Shown here: in pieces, positions 44,015 through 52,350 of the stretch | Layout: each line of letters starts with the position of its first letter | How positions within the stretch are numbered: position 1 is the first letter of the stretch | Assembly: GCF_001411495.1 (NCBI RefSeq) | Contig: NZ_CP012982.1 | Coordinates: 1,860,001-1,924,000 of the forward strand | Direction: 5' to 3' | Length of the DNA: 64,000 bases | Origin: Burkholderia cepacia ATCC 25416 | GTDB taxonomy: Bacteria > Pseudomonadota > Gammaproteobacteria > Burkholderiales > Burkholderiaceae | The notes under the pieces: model-generated | What the model was told of the DNA's origin: nothing | Databases searched by the model: none | Seen by the model: only the letters and a program-made list of their open reading frames with translations | Program-made: the position numbers and the translations under genes

Positions 44015-44518
44015 TTAACGTGTAAGCAGCCAATCCATATCTGGTTCGATGGTTAGGCTCTGTGTTTCTACGCAAATTACGCGCTCAGTACGTCCATGCA
44101 TGTCGGTGGTTCCGCGATATACCGTGCCGTCTGCTGCCGTGATTTTGTAAGGCATCCCTGGAATCGAATGCCCGTCCAGATCACGCAAGATGAATTGCTC
44201 GTCGTAACCACAGCCGTTCGCGAATGCGGTGTGAGCGGAGACCATGTTCGCTGGGGCCGTCCGTGCTATAAGCACCGCTCCGCAGGTCGTTCTATGCCCT
44301 TCGACGGCCATGGGCCGATCGTCACTTATCGACGTTTCGAGGCCTTCTGCGATTTTGAAAATATGGGGCGGGCATTTTGGGCAGGTCACAAGATCGCCTT
44401 GGCGAGCAATTGGAATGTCGTTCCATGTGTGAAATTGATTTCCGGATATGACAACCCCTCCGTGAGAAGTCATATCCCCCACGACACACTGCGCTCGACC
44501 TATCAGACTGGCTCTCAT
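44015..44518 (-). CDS. PAAR-domain protein with C-terminal extension
   Basis: 167 residues from ATG 44518, favoured by GGAG six bases upstream; an ATG at 44530 lacks one. The PAAR repeats are CVVGDMTSHGGVVISG, IPIARQGDLVTCPKCPPH and VEGHRTTCGAVLIART, forming the metal-bound cone at the VgrG tip. The last 60 residues (LRDLDGHSIPGMPYKITAAD, then GTVYRGTTDMHGRTERV) resemble a transthyretin-like extension used to hold cargo. It heads the island, with the effector and putative immunity gene behind it. No VgrG is adjacent, so it would have to use one elsewhere, such as that at 52.4 kb. Confidence 0.83.
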   Translation of the reverse strand: MRASLIGRAQCVVGDMTSHGGVVISGNQFHTWNDIPIARQGDLVTCPKCPPHIFKIAEGLETSISDDRPMAVEGHRTTCGAVLIARTAPANMVSAHTAFANGCGYDEQFILRDLDGHSIPGMPYKITAADGTVYRGTTDMHGRTERVICVETQSLTIEPDMDWLLTR

Positions 44519-45349
44519 TGACCGCTCCATATTATTGCGGATTTAAAATATTGCTTCGATTGGGATGGCGTGCTTCATTGTTGAAAGCAAGTTAATTGGC
44601 TATATAGCCATCTTCTAACAAAAGGAGGTTTGGAATAAGAAGAAGTGAACCCGATGCGAGCAAGAAAGTACATGAGATGCATCCTTAAAAATATAGAGAT
44701 GAATCTGATTTTTATTGAGATTGCTCGGAATCCCGTAATGGGAATCTGGTCTGTACGTCTCGTCCATGGGCGAGCAGGGCGATCAGTGGGGACTCCCCGC
44801 GCGGGGAGTGATCTGGCCTTGTTGAGCAACTGCGATTTGTGCGGTTGGTTGTTAGCCGCAGGTTAGAACGTGAGCAACTGTCAAATTTATTCGCGCTCAA
44901 TAACTCGCAAAAGTTCGGTGCGTCGTTTCGACATGGTGCCCAACGCCTGAGTCGGAAGTGGTGTTTCGGCAGCGCCAACGAAATCGCGATCATCTGAGAC
45001 TCAGTTCTTTAGACATGAGTCTCGGGTGATCAGCGTGGCACATTCTCGTCGTCGAGCTTATCCCACTCAGCATCAGCCGCTTCACCAAGGCGGCCAACTG
45101 TCAAGGCGATCAGACGCAAGTAAATACCGTCTCCGGGTGGCTCTTGTATTCCCGTTGCTTCGCTTCCGTCCCCTTGATTACAAAGACCGTGAGGTGTCGA
45201 ACGCGTGCTACTGGGGTTTATCCGGTTCCGCGAAAAACCGTCAAACATTGAATCGTTCGTCCATTTCTGTCCGATTCATCCGTTTGTGTCCGACACCCTG
45301 GCTCTCCGACTCGACAATCACCCCACCTTCATCCCCCCAGGAGCGAACC
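44519..45349. other. AT-rich gene-poor stretch at the island boundary
   Basis: About 830 bases between the PAAR gene and the NmrA-like gene. The left part is AT-rich like the island. It contains GGAATCCCGTAATGGGAA at 44727-44744 (also next to repeat copy B) and the perfect 18-base palindrome at 44792-44809. A leftward frame at 45030-45248 ends LGEAADAEWDKLDDENVPR, which looks gene-like and may be the tail of a lost gene. No transposase or integrase is readable. Confidence 0.5.
44792..44809. repeat. Perfect 18-base palindrome ACTCCCCGCGCGGGGAGT
   Basis: A GC-rich perfect palindrome inside AT-rich surroundings, 270 bases from the PAAR start. It could be a terminator-like stem, a recombination half-site or an element end. 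Its role is unknown. Confidence 0.55.
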
Positions 45350-46237
45350 GTGTTCGTGATCTTCGGAGCATCAGGCAACGTCGGCCAGTCGACCGTGACG
45401 ACCTTGCGCAACGCCGGCCATCCCGTGCGCGCGGTGTTGCGCGACGTACGCCATCGTGAACGCTTCGCGCAGCTTGGCTGCGATGTCGTGATCGCCGAGC
45501 TGACGGACGTGAACGCGGTCGCATCCGCGATCGACGGCGCACAGGCCGTACAGATACTGTGCCCGGTACCCGTCGCCGACCCCGATCCGGCCGCGACGAT
45601 GGCGCGGACGATCGACGTCGCCACCGCCGCACTCGCCGCAAACCCGCCGCCTGCGCTACTCGCCCTGTCGGATTACGGCGCGGAGCGCGAAGGCAACACG
45701 GGCATCACGCGTCTATTCCATTACCTCGAGGAGCGGCTGAGAACGATCCCGACGCAATTGACGCTGCTACGTTCGGCCGAGCATATGCAGAACTGGGCGC
45801 GCGTGCTGCCGGTCGCGCTCGGCACCGGCGTGCTGCCGAGCTTCCACCATCCGGTCGGCAAGGTGTTCCCGACGGTCTGGGCGCCCGATGTGGGCGTCGT
45901 CGCGGCGCGGTTGCTGCTCGATGCGCCCGAGGGCGGCAACGGGCCGCGCATCGTCAGCGTCGAAGGGCCGCAGCGGGTGAGCGTGGCGGCGATCGCCGAT
46001 ACGCTCGGCGCGGCGGCGGGCCGGTCCATCGTCGCGCATGAACTGCCGCGCGACACCTGGGCCGCGACGCTGCTGCGCGCGGGCCTCAGCGAACGCCATG
46101 CACAGTTGATCGTCGATCTCTACGACGTGCACAACGCCGGACAGATCGACGTCGAGGAGGGCGTGTCGGAGCGGCTTTACGGCACGACGGCGCCGGCCGA
46201 TGCACTTGCGCAGCTGTTGCGCCAGCACGCGCGCTGA
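45350..46237 (+). CDS. NmrA-like / SDR-a5 NAD(P)-binding protein
   Basis: 295 residues from GTG 45350, supported by AGGAG six bases upstream; longer in-frame starts run through unconserved sequence. The NAD(P) motif is FVIFGASGNVGQSTVTTL. DVVIAELTDVNAVASAIDGA and LLALSDYGAEREGNTG follow, with TLLRSAEHMQNW in place of a catalytic tetrad. NmrA/QOR2-type proteins sense the cofactor ratio or reduce quinones. Stands alone next to the island. Confidence 0.8.
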   Translation: MFVIFGASGNVGQSTVTTLRNAGHPVRAVLRDVRHRERFAQLGCDVVIAELTDVNAVASAIDGAQAVQILCPVPVADPDPAATMARTIDVATAALAANPPPALLALSDYGAEREGNTGITRLFHYLEERLRTIPTQLTLLRSAEHMQNWARVLPVALGTGVLPSFHHPVGKVFPTVWAPDVGVVAARLLLDAPEGGNGPRIVSVEGPQRVSVAAIADTLGAAAGRSIVAHELPRDTWAATLLRAGLSERHAQLIVDLYDVHNAGQIDVEEGVSERLYGTTAPADALAQLLRQHAR

Positions 46238-46271
46238 TCGACGCGGCGGCGAGCGTTGCGCGTGTTGCGCA

Positions 46272-47474
46272 TCACGCCTGTCGCCGCACCTTGTTCAGTA
46301 CCGCATACGAAAGCGACCCGATCACGATCCCCCAGAACGCGGAACCGAGCCCGAGCCACGTCATGCCCGACGCGGTCGCGAGGAACGTGATCACCGACGC
46401 CTCGCGGTGATTCTCGTCCTCGAAGATCCCGTGCACGTTCGCGCCGATCGCGCCGATCAGCGCGAGCCCCGCGAGGATCGCGACGAACGCCTTCGGCAGC
46501 GCGAAGAACACCGTGACGATCGTGCCCGCGAAGAGCCCGCCGACCAGGTAGAACGCACCGTTCGCGAGCCCGGCGACGTAGCGCCGGCCCGCATCCTCGT
46601 GCGCGTCCTTGCCGGTGCACAGCGCCGCGGTGATCGCGGCGACGACGATCGTGATCCCGCCGAAGCACGCGACCACGAGCGACATCACGCTGGTCGCCGT
46701 GATGATCGGGCGCGCGGGCGTGTGATAGCCGGACACGCGCAGGATCGTCATGCCCGGCAGGAACTGGCCGGTGAGGCTGACGACGACGAGCGGCAGCGCG
46801 AGGCTGAGCGTCGTGCCGAGCGTCCATTCGGGCGCGATGAAGATCGGGTGCGCGATGCTCGGCGACACGTTGCCGAGATGCGTCATCCCGAGCGCCGTCG
46901 CGAGCGCGGCGCCCGTCAGCAGCACGAGCACGATGCTGTAGCGCGGCAGCAGGCGCTTGAAGATCACGTAGGCCGCGATCATCCCGAATGCGAGCGCGGG
47001 CTGCTCCGATGCGGCGGCGAACGCGTGCGTGCCGAACGGCAGCAGGATGCCGGCCATCATCCCGCATGCGATGCCGCGCGGAATGTGACGTACGAGCCGG
47101 TCGAAATAGCCGGTTACGCCGATCAGCAGGATGATCAGCGCGGCCGTGATGTAGGCGCCGACGGCCTGGTTGAGCGTCAGTTGCGGAAACAGGCCGACGA
47201 GTAGCGCGGTGCCGGGTGCCGACCACGCGGTGACGACCGGCACCTTCAGCTTCCAGCTCGCGAACAGGCCCGAGATGCCCGCGCCGATCGAGATCGCCCA
47301 GACCCACGACGACACTATTTCATTGGACACGTGCGCGGCCTGCGACGCCTGGAAGAAGATCGCGAGCGGGCCCGCGTAGGAAATCAGTACCGCGAGAAAG
47401 CCCGCGGTGATCGCGGAAACGGACCAGTCGTTGCCGATCGCGCGGATTGCGCCGGGCGGGGTGTTCGATTGCAT
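46272..47474 (-). CDS. benE: BenE-family benzoate/H+ symporter
   Basis: 400 residues with about twelve helices. The BenE signatures include GFLAVLISYAGPLAIFFQAS, TAWSAPGTALLVG and the central RVSGYHTPARPIITATSVMS. Start ATG 47474 (MQSNTPPG). The family imports benzoate, but no benzoate dioxygenase genes are nearby, so the substrate here is open. Confidence 0.85.
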   Translation of the reverse strand: MQSNTPPGAIRAIGNDWSVSAITAGFLAVLISYAGPLAIFFQASQAAHVSNEIVSSWVWAISIGAGISGLFASWKLKVPVVTAWSAPGTALLVGLFPQLTLNQAVGAYITAALIILLIGVTGYFDRLVRHIPRGIACGMMAGILLPFGTHAFAAASEQPALAFGMIAAYVIFKRLLPRYSIVLVLLTGAALATALGMTHLGNVSPSIAHPIFIAPEWTLGTTLSLALPLVVVSLTGQFLPGMTILRVSGYHTPARPIITATSVMSLVVACFGGITIVVAAITAALCTGKDAHEDAGRRYVAGLANGAFYLVGGLFAGTIVTVFFALPKAFVAILAGLALIGAIGANVHGIFEDENHREASVITFLATASGMTWLGLGSAFWGIVIGSLSYAVLNKVRRQA

Positions 47475-47713
47475 CGTCGTGGGGGCGTGCGGCGCGTGGC
47501 CGGGGGCAGAGCCGGGGCGAATGATTGTTGGAAGCCCCGGACGAGCCGCCATTCTGGACATTGGCGGCGCAATTGGCAATGCGCGGGCACGAGCGGTGTC
47601 GTCGGCATTTCGTAAGAAAAATGCGGCGCGGCGGACGAATCGCCGGCCGTACGGCCTGACGCCCGCGTCGCTGAATCGGGCTGCTTCACGAAGAAGTGCG
47701 GCTCCGCCGCACG

Positions 47714-48739
47714 TCACGTACTGACCTGCAGCACCTTGTCGACCACCGCCACCTTTACCCCGCTCCCCGTCGACAGCGACGCCGTGCCCTGGTCGAACGG
47801 ATGCACGGGCGTATCGGTCGGCGTCCACGCATGGCGCGCGAGCAGCTCGCGATACCCGCCGCGGATCACGAAGCCGCCGCATTTCTTCGCATACGCGTCG
47901 CGCCGCATCCGGTACGCGCGCGGCAGGTCGTACCACGGCAGCTTCGGCAGGTCGTGATGAACGAGGTGGTAGTTGTTGTTCAGGTACAGCAGCCGCATCG
48001 CGAAGCCGGCCTCGTTGATCGTGATGCGCGCCTTCGGGTGCCGCGCGGCGCGGTGCTCGTACAGCGAGCGGATCATCGCGAGCGACAGCGCGGGCCACGT
48101 GACGGCCAGCAGGTAGTACCACCACGGCACGCCGATCTCGCGTTGCAGCCATGCGAGCAGCACGACCACGCAGGCTACGTGCATGATCCACATCGGCAGA
48201 TGGCGGAAGTCGCCGCGCCGGAACCTGGCGACCGCATCGGCGACCGTCGCGGCGACGGCGAGCGGCGGCCCCACGACGATTCGTCCGATGAAAGTCTTGC
48301 GCGCGACCGTCAGCGCGCGACGCCAGCGCGGCAGCCGCGCCCAGCGTTCGCGCGTTACGTAGTTCGTTTCGGGATCGACGCCCGGCACGGTCAGGTCTTC
48401 GTCGCGGTGATGGTCGAGGTGCGTGTCGCGATACAGCGTGTACGGATACCAGACCGTCAGCGGCGGATAGCCGAGCAGCTTGTTCACGAACGCGGAACGC
48501 GTCGGATGGCCGTGCAGCAGTTCGTGCTGCAGCGACATGTGCCATGCGCCGAGCAGGATCAGCGGCGGCGTCGCGGCCGCGAGCGACAGGTAGCGTTCGC
48601 GCACGAGCACCAGCACGGCGAGCCAGCCGCCGTAAATCGCGGCGACCAGCAGCCAGGTCGGCCATTCGGTACGGGCGGTGAAGCGGGCGTGGAGCGCGGC
48701 GATCGCACGCGCGTGGTCGACGTCGAAGTATTCGGCCAT
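47714..48739 (-). CDS. Membrane fatty acid desaturase
   Basis: 341 residues with four helices and complete histidine boxes: HELLHGH, HLDHH and HLVHH. A di-iron centre in this family inserts double bonds or hydroxyls into acyl chains. The YRDTHLDHHRDEDLTVPGVD context resembles bacterial beta-carotene-hydroxylase-like desaturases. Single gene, divergent from the PhnD-like gene; ATG 48739. Confidence 0.85.
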   Translation of the reverse strand: MAEYFDVDHARAIAALHARFTARTEWPTWLLVAAIYGGWLAVLVLVRERYLSLAAATPPLILLGAWHMSLQHELLHGHPTRSAFVNKLLGYPPLTVWYPYTLYRDTHLDHHRDEDLTVPGVDPETNYVTRERWARLPRWRRALTVARKTFIGRIVVGPPLAVAATVADAVARFRRGDFRHLPMWIMHVACVVVLLAWLQREIGVPWWYYLLAVTWPALSLAMIRSLYEHRAARHPKARITINEAGFAMRLLYLNNNYHLVHHDLPKLPWYDLPRAYRMRRDAYAKKCGGFVIRGGYRELLARHAWTPTDTPVHPFDQGTASLSTGSGVKVAVVDKVLQVST

Positions 48740-49038
48740 GGCGTTGAGGCAGGATTGAACGGGCAGTGCGGGGAACGAGCGGTTGAACCGGTGCGCTCGG
48801 CCCGGTGCGCAGGTGTCTCGCGGATCACGGTCGGTCTGTCCGGTATCGCGACGATGGCGATGCTCGGGCAGGCATCACGACGGTACCGGGATCGCCCGGC
48901 ACGGCCAACCAATCGATTCGCATTTGCTTATCGCCGCGCGGCCGATAAGCTTCGGGCGCGCGGCATGACGGTCGTGCCCCCGTTCCGGCGTGATGAACCG
49001 GGTTTCGCTGTGCCGCCGTCGCTGCGTAGAATGCCCGC

Positions 49039-49863
49039 ATGAGCCAATGGATCGCCGCCCTGCCGATGTACAACGTGACGCCGCGCCATGCCGTGCTGTG
49101 GCGCGCGCTGCTGCGCGACGCGCTCGCCGCGTTCGCGAACGCGGGCGGGCCCGCCGACGTCGCGCTGCCCGACGAACCGTTCGGCGACCTGCACGCGCTG
49201 TGGCGGCGCGGTGATCTGCTGCTGTCGCAGACTTGCGGCTTTCCGTACCGGATGCTGGGCTTGCGCGACGACGTGCGATTGATCGCGACACCGCGTTTCG
49301 ATGCGGACGGCTGCGACGGCGCGCGATACCGCAGCATGCTGGTCGTGTCGGCACGCGCCCATGCGGGCGGCGCGACGACGCTCGCCGCCTGCCGGGGACT
49401 GCGGGCCGCGTTCAACGGCGACGACTCTCACAGCGGGATGAACGCGCTCCGGCATGCGGTTGCGCCGCATGCGCTCGACGGACGCTTCTTCGGCTCGGTT
49501 ACCGCGCTCGGCTCGCACCTGAACGTGCTGCGTGCGCTGGCTGCGGAAGAGGTAGGTTGCGCGGCGATCGACTGCGTAACGTTCGCGTATGTGCGCGACG
49601 CGCTGCCCGGGTTGCTGAAGGACATCCGGGTCATCGGCATGAGCGCCGCCGCGCCGGGATTGCCGTTCATCGCATCACGGGCGCTGGAAGATACGCGGGT
49701 CGCCGCATTGCAGGATGCGCTCGACGTCGCGGTCGCGGCCGATGCGGAACGCGCGCGCGTGCTGCGGCTGAAGGGATTCGAGCGGCTTTCGCCGGAAGAC
49801 TACGACACGATTGCCGTGTTTGCTCGGGACGCCGCCGCGCACGGGTATCCGGAACTGGGATGA
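49039..49863 (+). CDS. PhnD/SsuA-type substrate-binding-fold protein
   Basis: 274 residues with the fold pattern of periplasmic phosphonate/sulfonate-binding proteins: IAALPMYNVTPRHAVLWRAL, LLLSQTCGFPYRML, FNGDDSHSGMNALRHAV and GSHLNVLRALAAEEVGCAAI. No signal peptide is visible, so it may be cytoplasmic or sense a ligand there. No ABC permease genes are nearby. Function is not determined. Confidence 0.75.
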   Translation: MSQWIAALPMYNVTPRHAVLWRALLRDALAAFANAGGPADVALPDEPFGDLHALWRRGDLLLSQTCGFPYRMLGLRDDVRLIATPRFDADGCDGARYRSMLVVSARAHAGGATTLAACRGLRAAFNGDDSHSGMNALRHAVAPHALDGRFFGSVTALGSHLNVLRALAAEEVGCAAIDCVTFAYVRDALPGLLKDIRVIGMSAAAPGLPFIASRALEDTRVAALQDALDVAVAADAERARVLRLKGFERLSPEDYDTIAVFARDAAAHGYPELG

Positions 49864-49873
49864 TGCGCGGCGG

Positions 49874-49919
49874 TGCGGTGCACCGCAGGGCGGCGCGCAA
49901 CGGCGGAACCGTCCGCGCC
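49874..49919. terminator. Hairpins between convergent genes
   Basis: A perfect 14-base palindrome TGCGGTGCACCGCA at 49874-49887 is followed by a stem GGCGCG...CGCGCC at 49892-49919 that also pairs ACGG with CCGT. They lie between the PhnD-like stop and the end of dbpA. No T-run. Confidence 0.42.
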
Positions 49920-49927
49920 GCTTCCCG

Positions 49928-51325
49928 TCACTCCTCGTCCATCAACCGGACCTTGACCCGCTTGCCCTTGATCTTCCCCGCATTGAGCTTGCGGAGCGCG
50001 TCGCGCGCGACGCCGCGCTCGATTGCGACATAGGTCGAGAACTCGGTGACGTTGATCTTGCCGATCTGCTTGCCGTCGAACCCGGCGTCGCCGGTCAGCG
50101 CGCCGAGCACATCGCCCGGGCGGATCTTGTCCTTGCGTCCGCCGAGGATCTGCAGCGTTTCCATCGGCGGCGTCAGCACGCCGTCGTCGGCCGGCTTCAG
50201 TTCCGCGAGCGGATGCCATTCGACGTCACGCTTCTGCGCCTGCTCGATCGCACCGACGCGGCCCATCTCGTCCATGCTCGCGAGGCTCAGCGCCCAACCG
50301 TCCTGATCCGCGCGACCCGTCCGGCCGATGCGGTGCACGTGCACTTCGGGATCGGGCGTCACGTCGACGTTGATCACGGCTTCGAGCTGCGCGATGTCGA
50401 GCCCGCGCGCCGCGACGTCGGTCGCCACCAGCACCGAGCAGCTGCGGTTCGCGAACTGGATCAGCACCTGGTCGCGCTCGCGCTGGTCGAGCTCGCCGTG
50501 CAGCGCGAGCGCGTGGAAGCCCTGTGCGTGCAGCACGTCGAGCAGGTCGCGGCACTGCTGCTTCGTGTTGCAGAACGCGATCGTGCTCACCGGCCGGTAA
50601 TGGTTCAGCAACTGGCCGACCGCATGCAGACGCTCGTTCTCCGTCACTTCATAGAAACGCTGGCGGATCTTGCTGTTGTCGTGACGCTCCTCGAGCTTCA
50701 CTTCCTTCGGATTGCGCAGGAACTGCTGGCTCAGCTTGACGATGCCGTCCGGATAGGTCGCGGAGAACAGCAGCGTCTGGCGCGTGGTCGGGCACATCCG
50801 CGCGACCTTCGCGATGTCGTCGAAGAAGCCCATGTCGAGCATCCGGTCGGCTTCGTCGAGCACCAGCGTGTTCAGCGCGTCGAGCTTCAGGTTGCCGCGA
50901 TCGAGGTGATCCATGATGCGGCCCGGCGTGCCGACGACGATGTGCGCGCCGTGCTCGAGGCTCTGCGCCTGCGGGCGCATCGGCGTGCCGCCGCAGAGCG
51001 TCAGCACCTTCACGTTCTCCTCGGCGCGCGCGAGGCGGCGCACTTCCTGCGCGACCTGGTCGGCGAGTTCGCGCGTCGGGCACAGGATCATCGCCTGCAC
51101 GTCGAAGCGGCGCGCGTCGAGGCGGGCCAGCAGCGCAAGCGAGAACGCGGCGGTCTTGCCGCTGCCCGTCTTCGCCTGCGCGATCAGGTCCTGGCCGGCC
51201 AGCGCGACCGGCAGGCTCGCGGCCTGGATCGGCGTCATGTCGACATAACCGAGCTGGGCGAGGTTGGCGAGCGTGGCCGGCGTCAGCGGCAGCGCGCTGA
51301 AGGGCGTGGCGGTCGGCTGGGTCAT
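49928..51325 (-). CDS. dbpA: ATP-dependent RNA helicase DbpA
   Basis: 465-residue DEAD-box helicase. Motifs in order are AKTGSGKT, PTRELA, TPGRIMDHL, VLDEADRML, FSATYPDG, VATDVAARGLDI and HRIGRTGR. A C-terminal DbpA RNA-binding domain follows with IRPGDVLGALTGDAG and INVTEFSTYVAIERG, which recognises 23S rRNA hairpin 92 during 50S assembly. ATG 51325 overlaps the stop of the small zinc-ribbon gene by four bases. Confidence 0.93.
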   Translation of the reverse strand: MTQPTATPFSALPLTPATLANLAQLGYVDMTPIQAASLPVALAGQDLIAQAKTGSGKTAAFSLALLARLDARRFDVQAMILCPTRELADQVAQEVRRLARAEENVKVLTLCGGTPMRPQAQSLEHGAHIVVGTPGRIMDHLDRGNLKLDALNTLVLDEADRMLDMGFFDDIAKVARMCPTTRQTLLFSATYPDGIVKLSQQFLRNPKEVKLEERHDNSKIRQRFYEVTENERLHAVGQLLNHYRPVSTIAFCNTKQQCRDLLDVLHAQGFHALALHGELDQRERDQVLIQFANRSCSVLVATDVAARGLDIAQLEAVINVDVTPDPEVHVHRIGRTGRADQDGWALSLASMDEMGRVGAIEQAQKRDVEWHPLAELKPADDGVLTPPMETLQILGGRKDKIRPGDVLGALTGDAGFDGKQIGKINVTEFSTYVAIERGVARDALRKLNAGKIKGKRVKVRLMDEE

Positions 51326-51519
51326 TGGAGGTCTCCGAGGTAAGGCTTGCCTTCCATCTGTTCGTAGACGACGTTGCCTTCATCGTCCTCGAAGCGCTCG
51401 AGGTAGTTGCGGGCGCCGCACAGCGGGCAGCGGAACAGCAGCCCCTGGCCTTCGTCCTTGATGACGACGTCGGACTGTTCCCACTGCGTGCCGCAGCTCT
51501 GGTTTCGGCAGGTAAACAC
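51322..51519 (-). CDS. Small zinc-ribbon protein
   Basis: 65 residues from GTG 51519, with GGAG eight bases upstream. Two CxxC-type knuckles (MFTCRNQSCGTQW and RCPLCGARNYLE) suggest one zinc ion. The tail YEQMEGKPYLGDLQ is acidic. It overlaps dbpA by four bases, so the two are translated together; a link to RNA or ribosome work is an inference from that coupling. Confidence 0.75.
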   Translation of the reverse strand: MFTCRNQSCGTQWEQSDVVIKDEGQGLLFRCPLCGARNYLERFEDDEGNVVYEQMEGKPYLGDLQ

Positions 51520-52350
51520 GGATTTTTCTCCAGCTGAATTCGGTTGGGCGCCCCGGCATGTCGGGTAAGGGCGCCGGTATTGCGCGGTCGTGGCGCGCGG
51601 CGTCCGCGCGAAAGGGCGGGGCGCGGTGCAGCCGTTCGCGTGATGGTTCGTCGGGGTGGATGATGGATCGGGGCGCGATCACAGGACAGGAACGCGCGTG
51701 GCGCAATTCTAGCGGATACGTGGTGGCGCAGGCAGTTTCGCGACGGGGTGCGGCGTTACTACGTGTCGAACCTGCGTTCCGGCGCAGCGCGAGTTGCGTA
51801 GGCCGGCGAGCGCGTTGGCGCATCGAGAACAGCATGCACTGGGTACCGGCATTGGTTTTCGGCGGAGACCGATGCTGGATTCGCATTGACCAGCGGTACG
51901 AAATTGGCGATCTTGCGGCGCTTCTGCTCGAATCCGTTCAGATACTTGTCTCGGCACCGTTCTTTGTCTGTGACCTTTCATTCGACCGGCCGTGGTTTAG
52001 TTTCGAATGCAACTGTTTTCGGATTTGTCCCATAGACGGGAGTGTGGCAATAGATAACTATCGCTGCCGGACGTCCAGCATGCGCTGTCATACACCATCG
52101 ACTCTCCTGAGAGACTACGTTGCATCACTGATGCGAGTCACCGGCTGGAGGATCGCGCTTCTGTCTTCCAATGCCGCTGACCAGGGCAGTTGTACAGCCT
52201 GTCAAGGTAGGAAGTTCATGGATGTCCGTCTGCGACGGCCGGTTCGGCGAAAGTTCCGCGCGGGCTTGTACGTTTGCCATTCATTCGCCACCGCCTATCG
52301 GGCGACGCAAGACGCGATAGGTTTGTTGTGGCAGAGAGCTCACGATACCC
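51520..52350. other. Long upstream region of the vgrG cluster
   Basis: About 830 bases without a supported gene. A long rightward frame (51558-52430) runs through it but has no ribosome site or domain and enters vgrG out of frame. From about 51900 the composition becomes more AT-rich, as expected for a promoter of horizontally moved T6SS genes. The hairpin at 52294-52321 lies in the probable leader. Confidence 0.5.
52294..52321 (+). promoter_or_regulatory. Hairpin in the vgrG leader
   Basis: CCTATCG and CGATAGG pair perfectly around a 14-base loop, 30 bases before the vgrG start, and outer bases (CCACC with TGTGG) can extend the pairing. It could affect translation, since the ribosome site downstream is weak. 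Function unproven. Confidence 0.4.
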
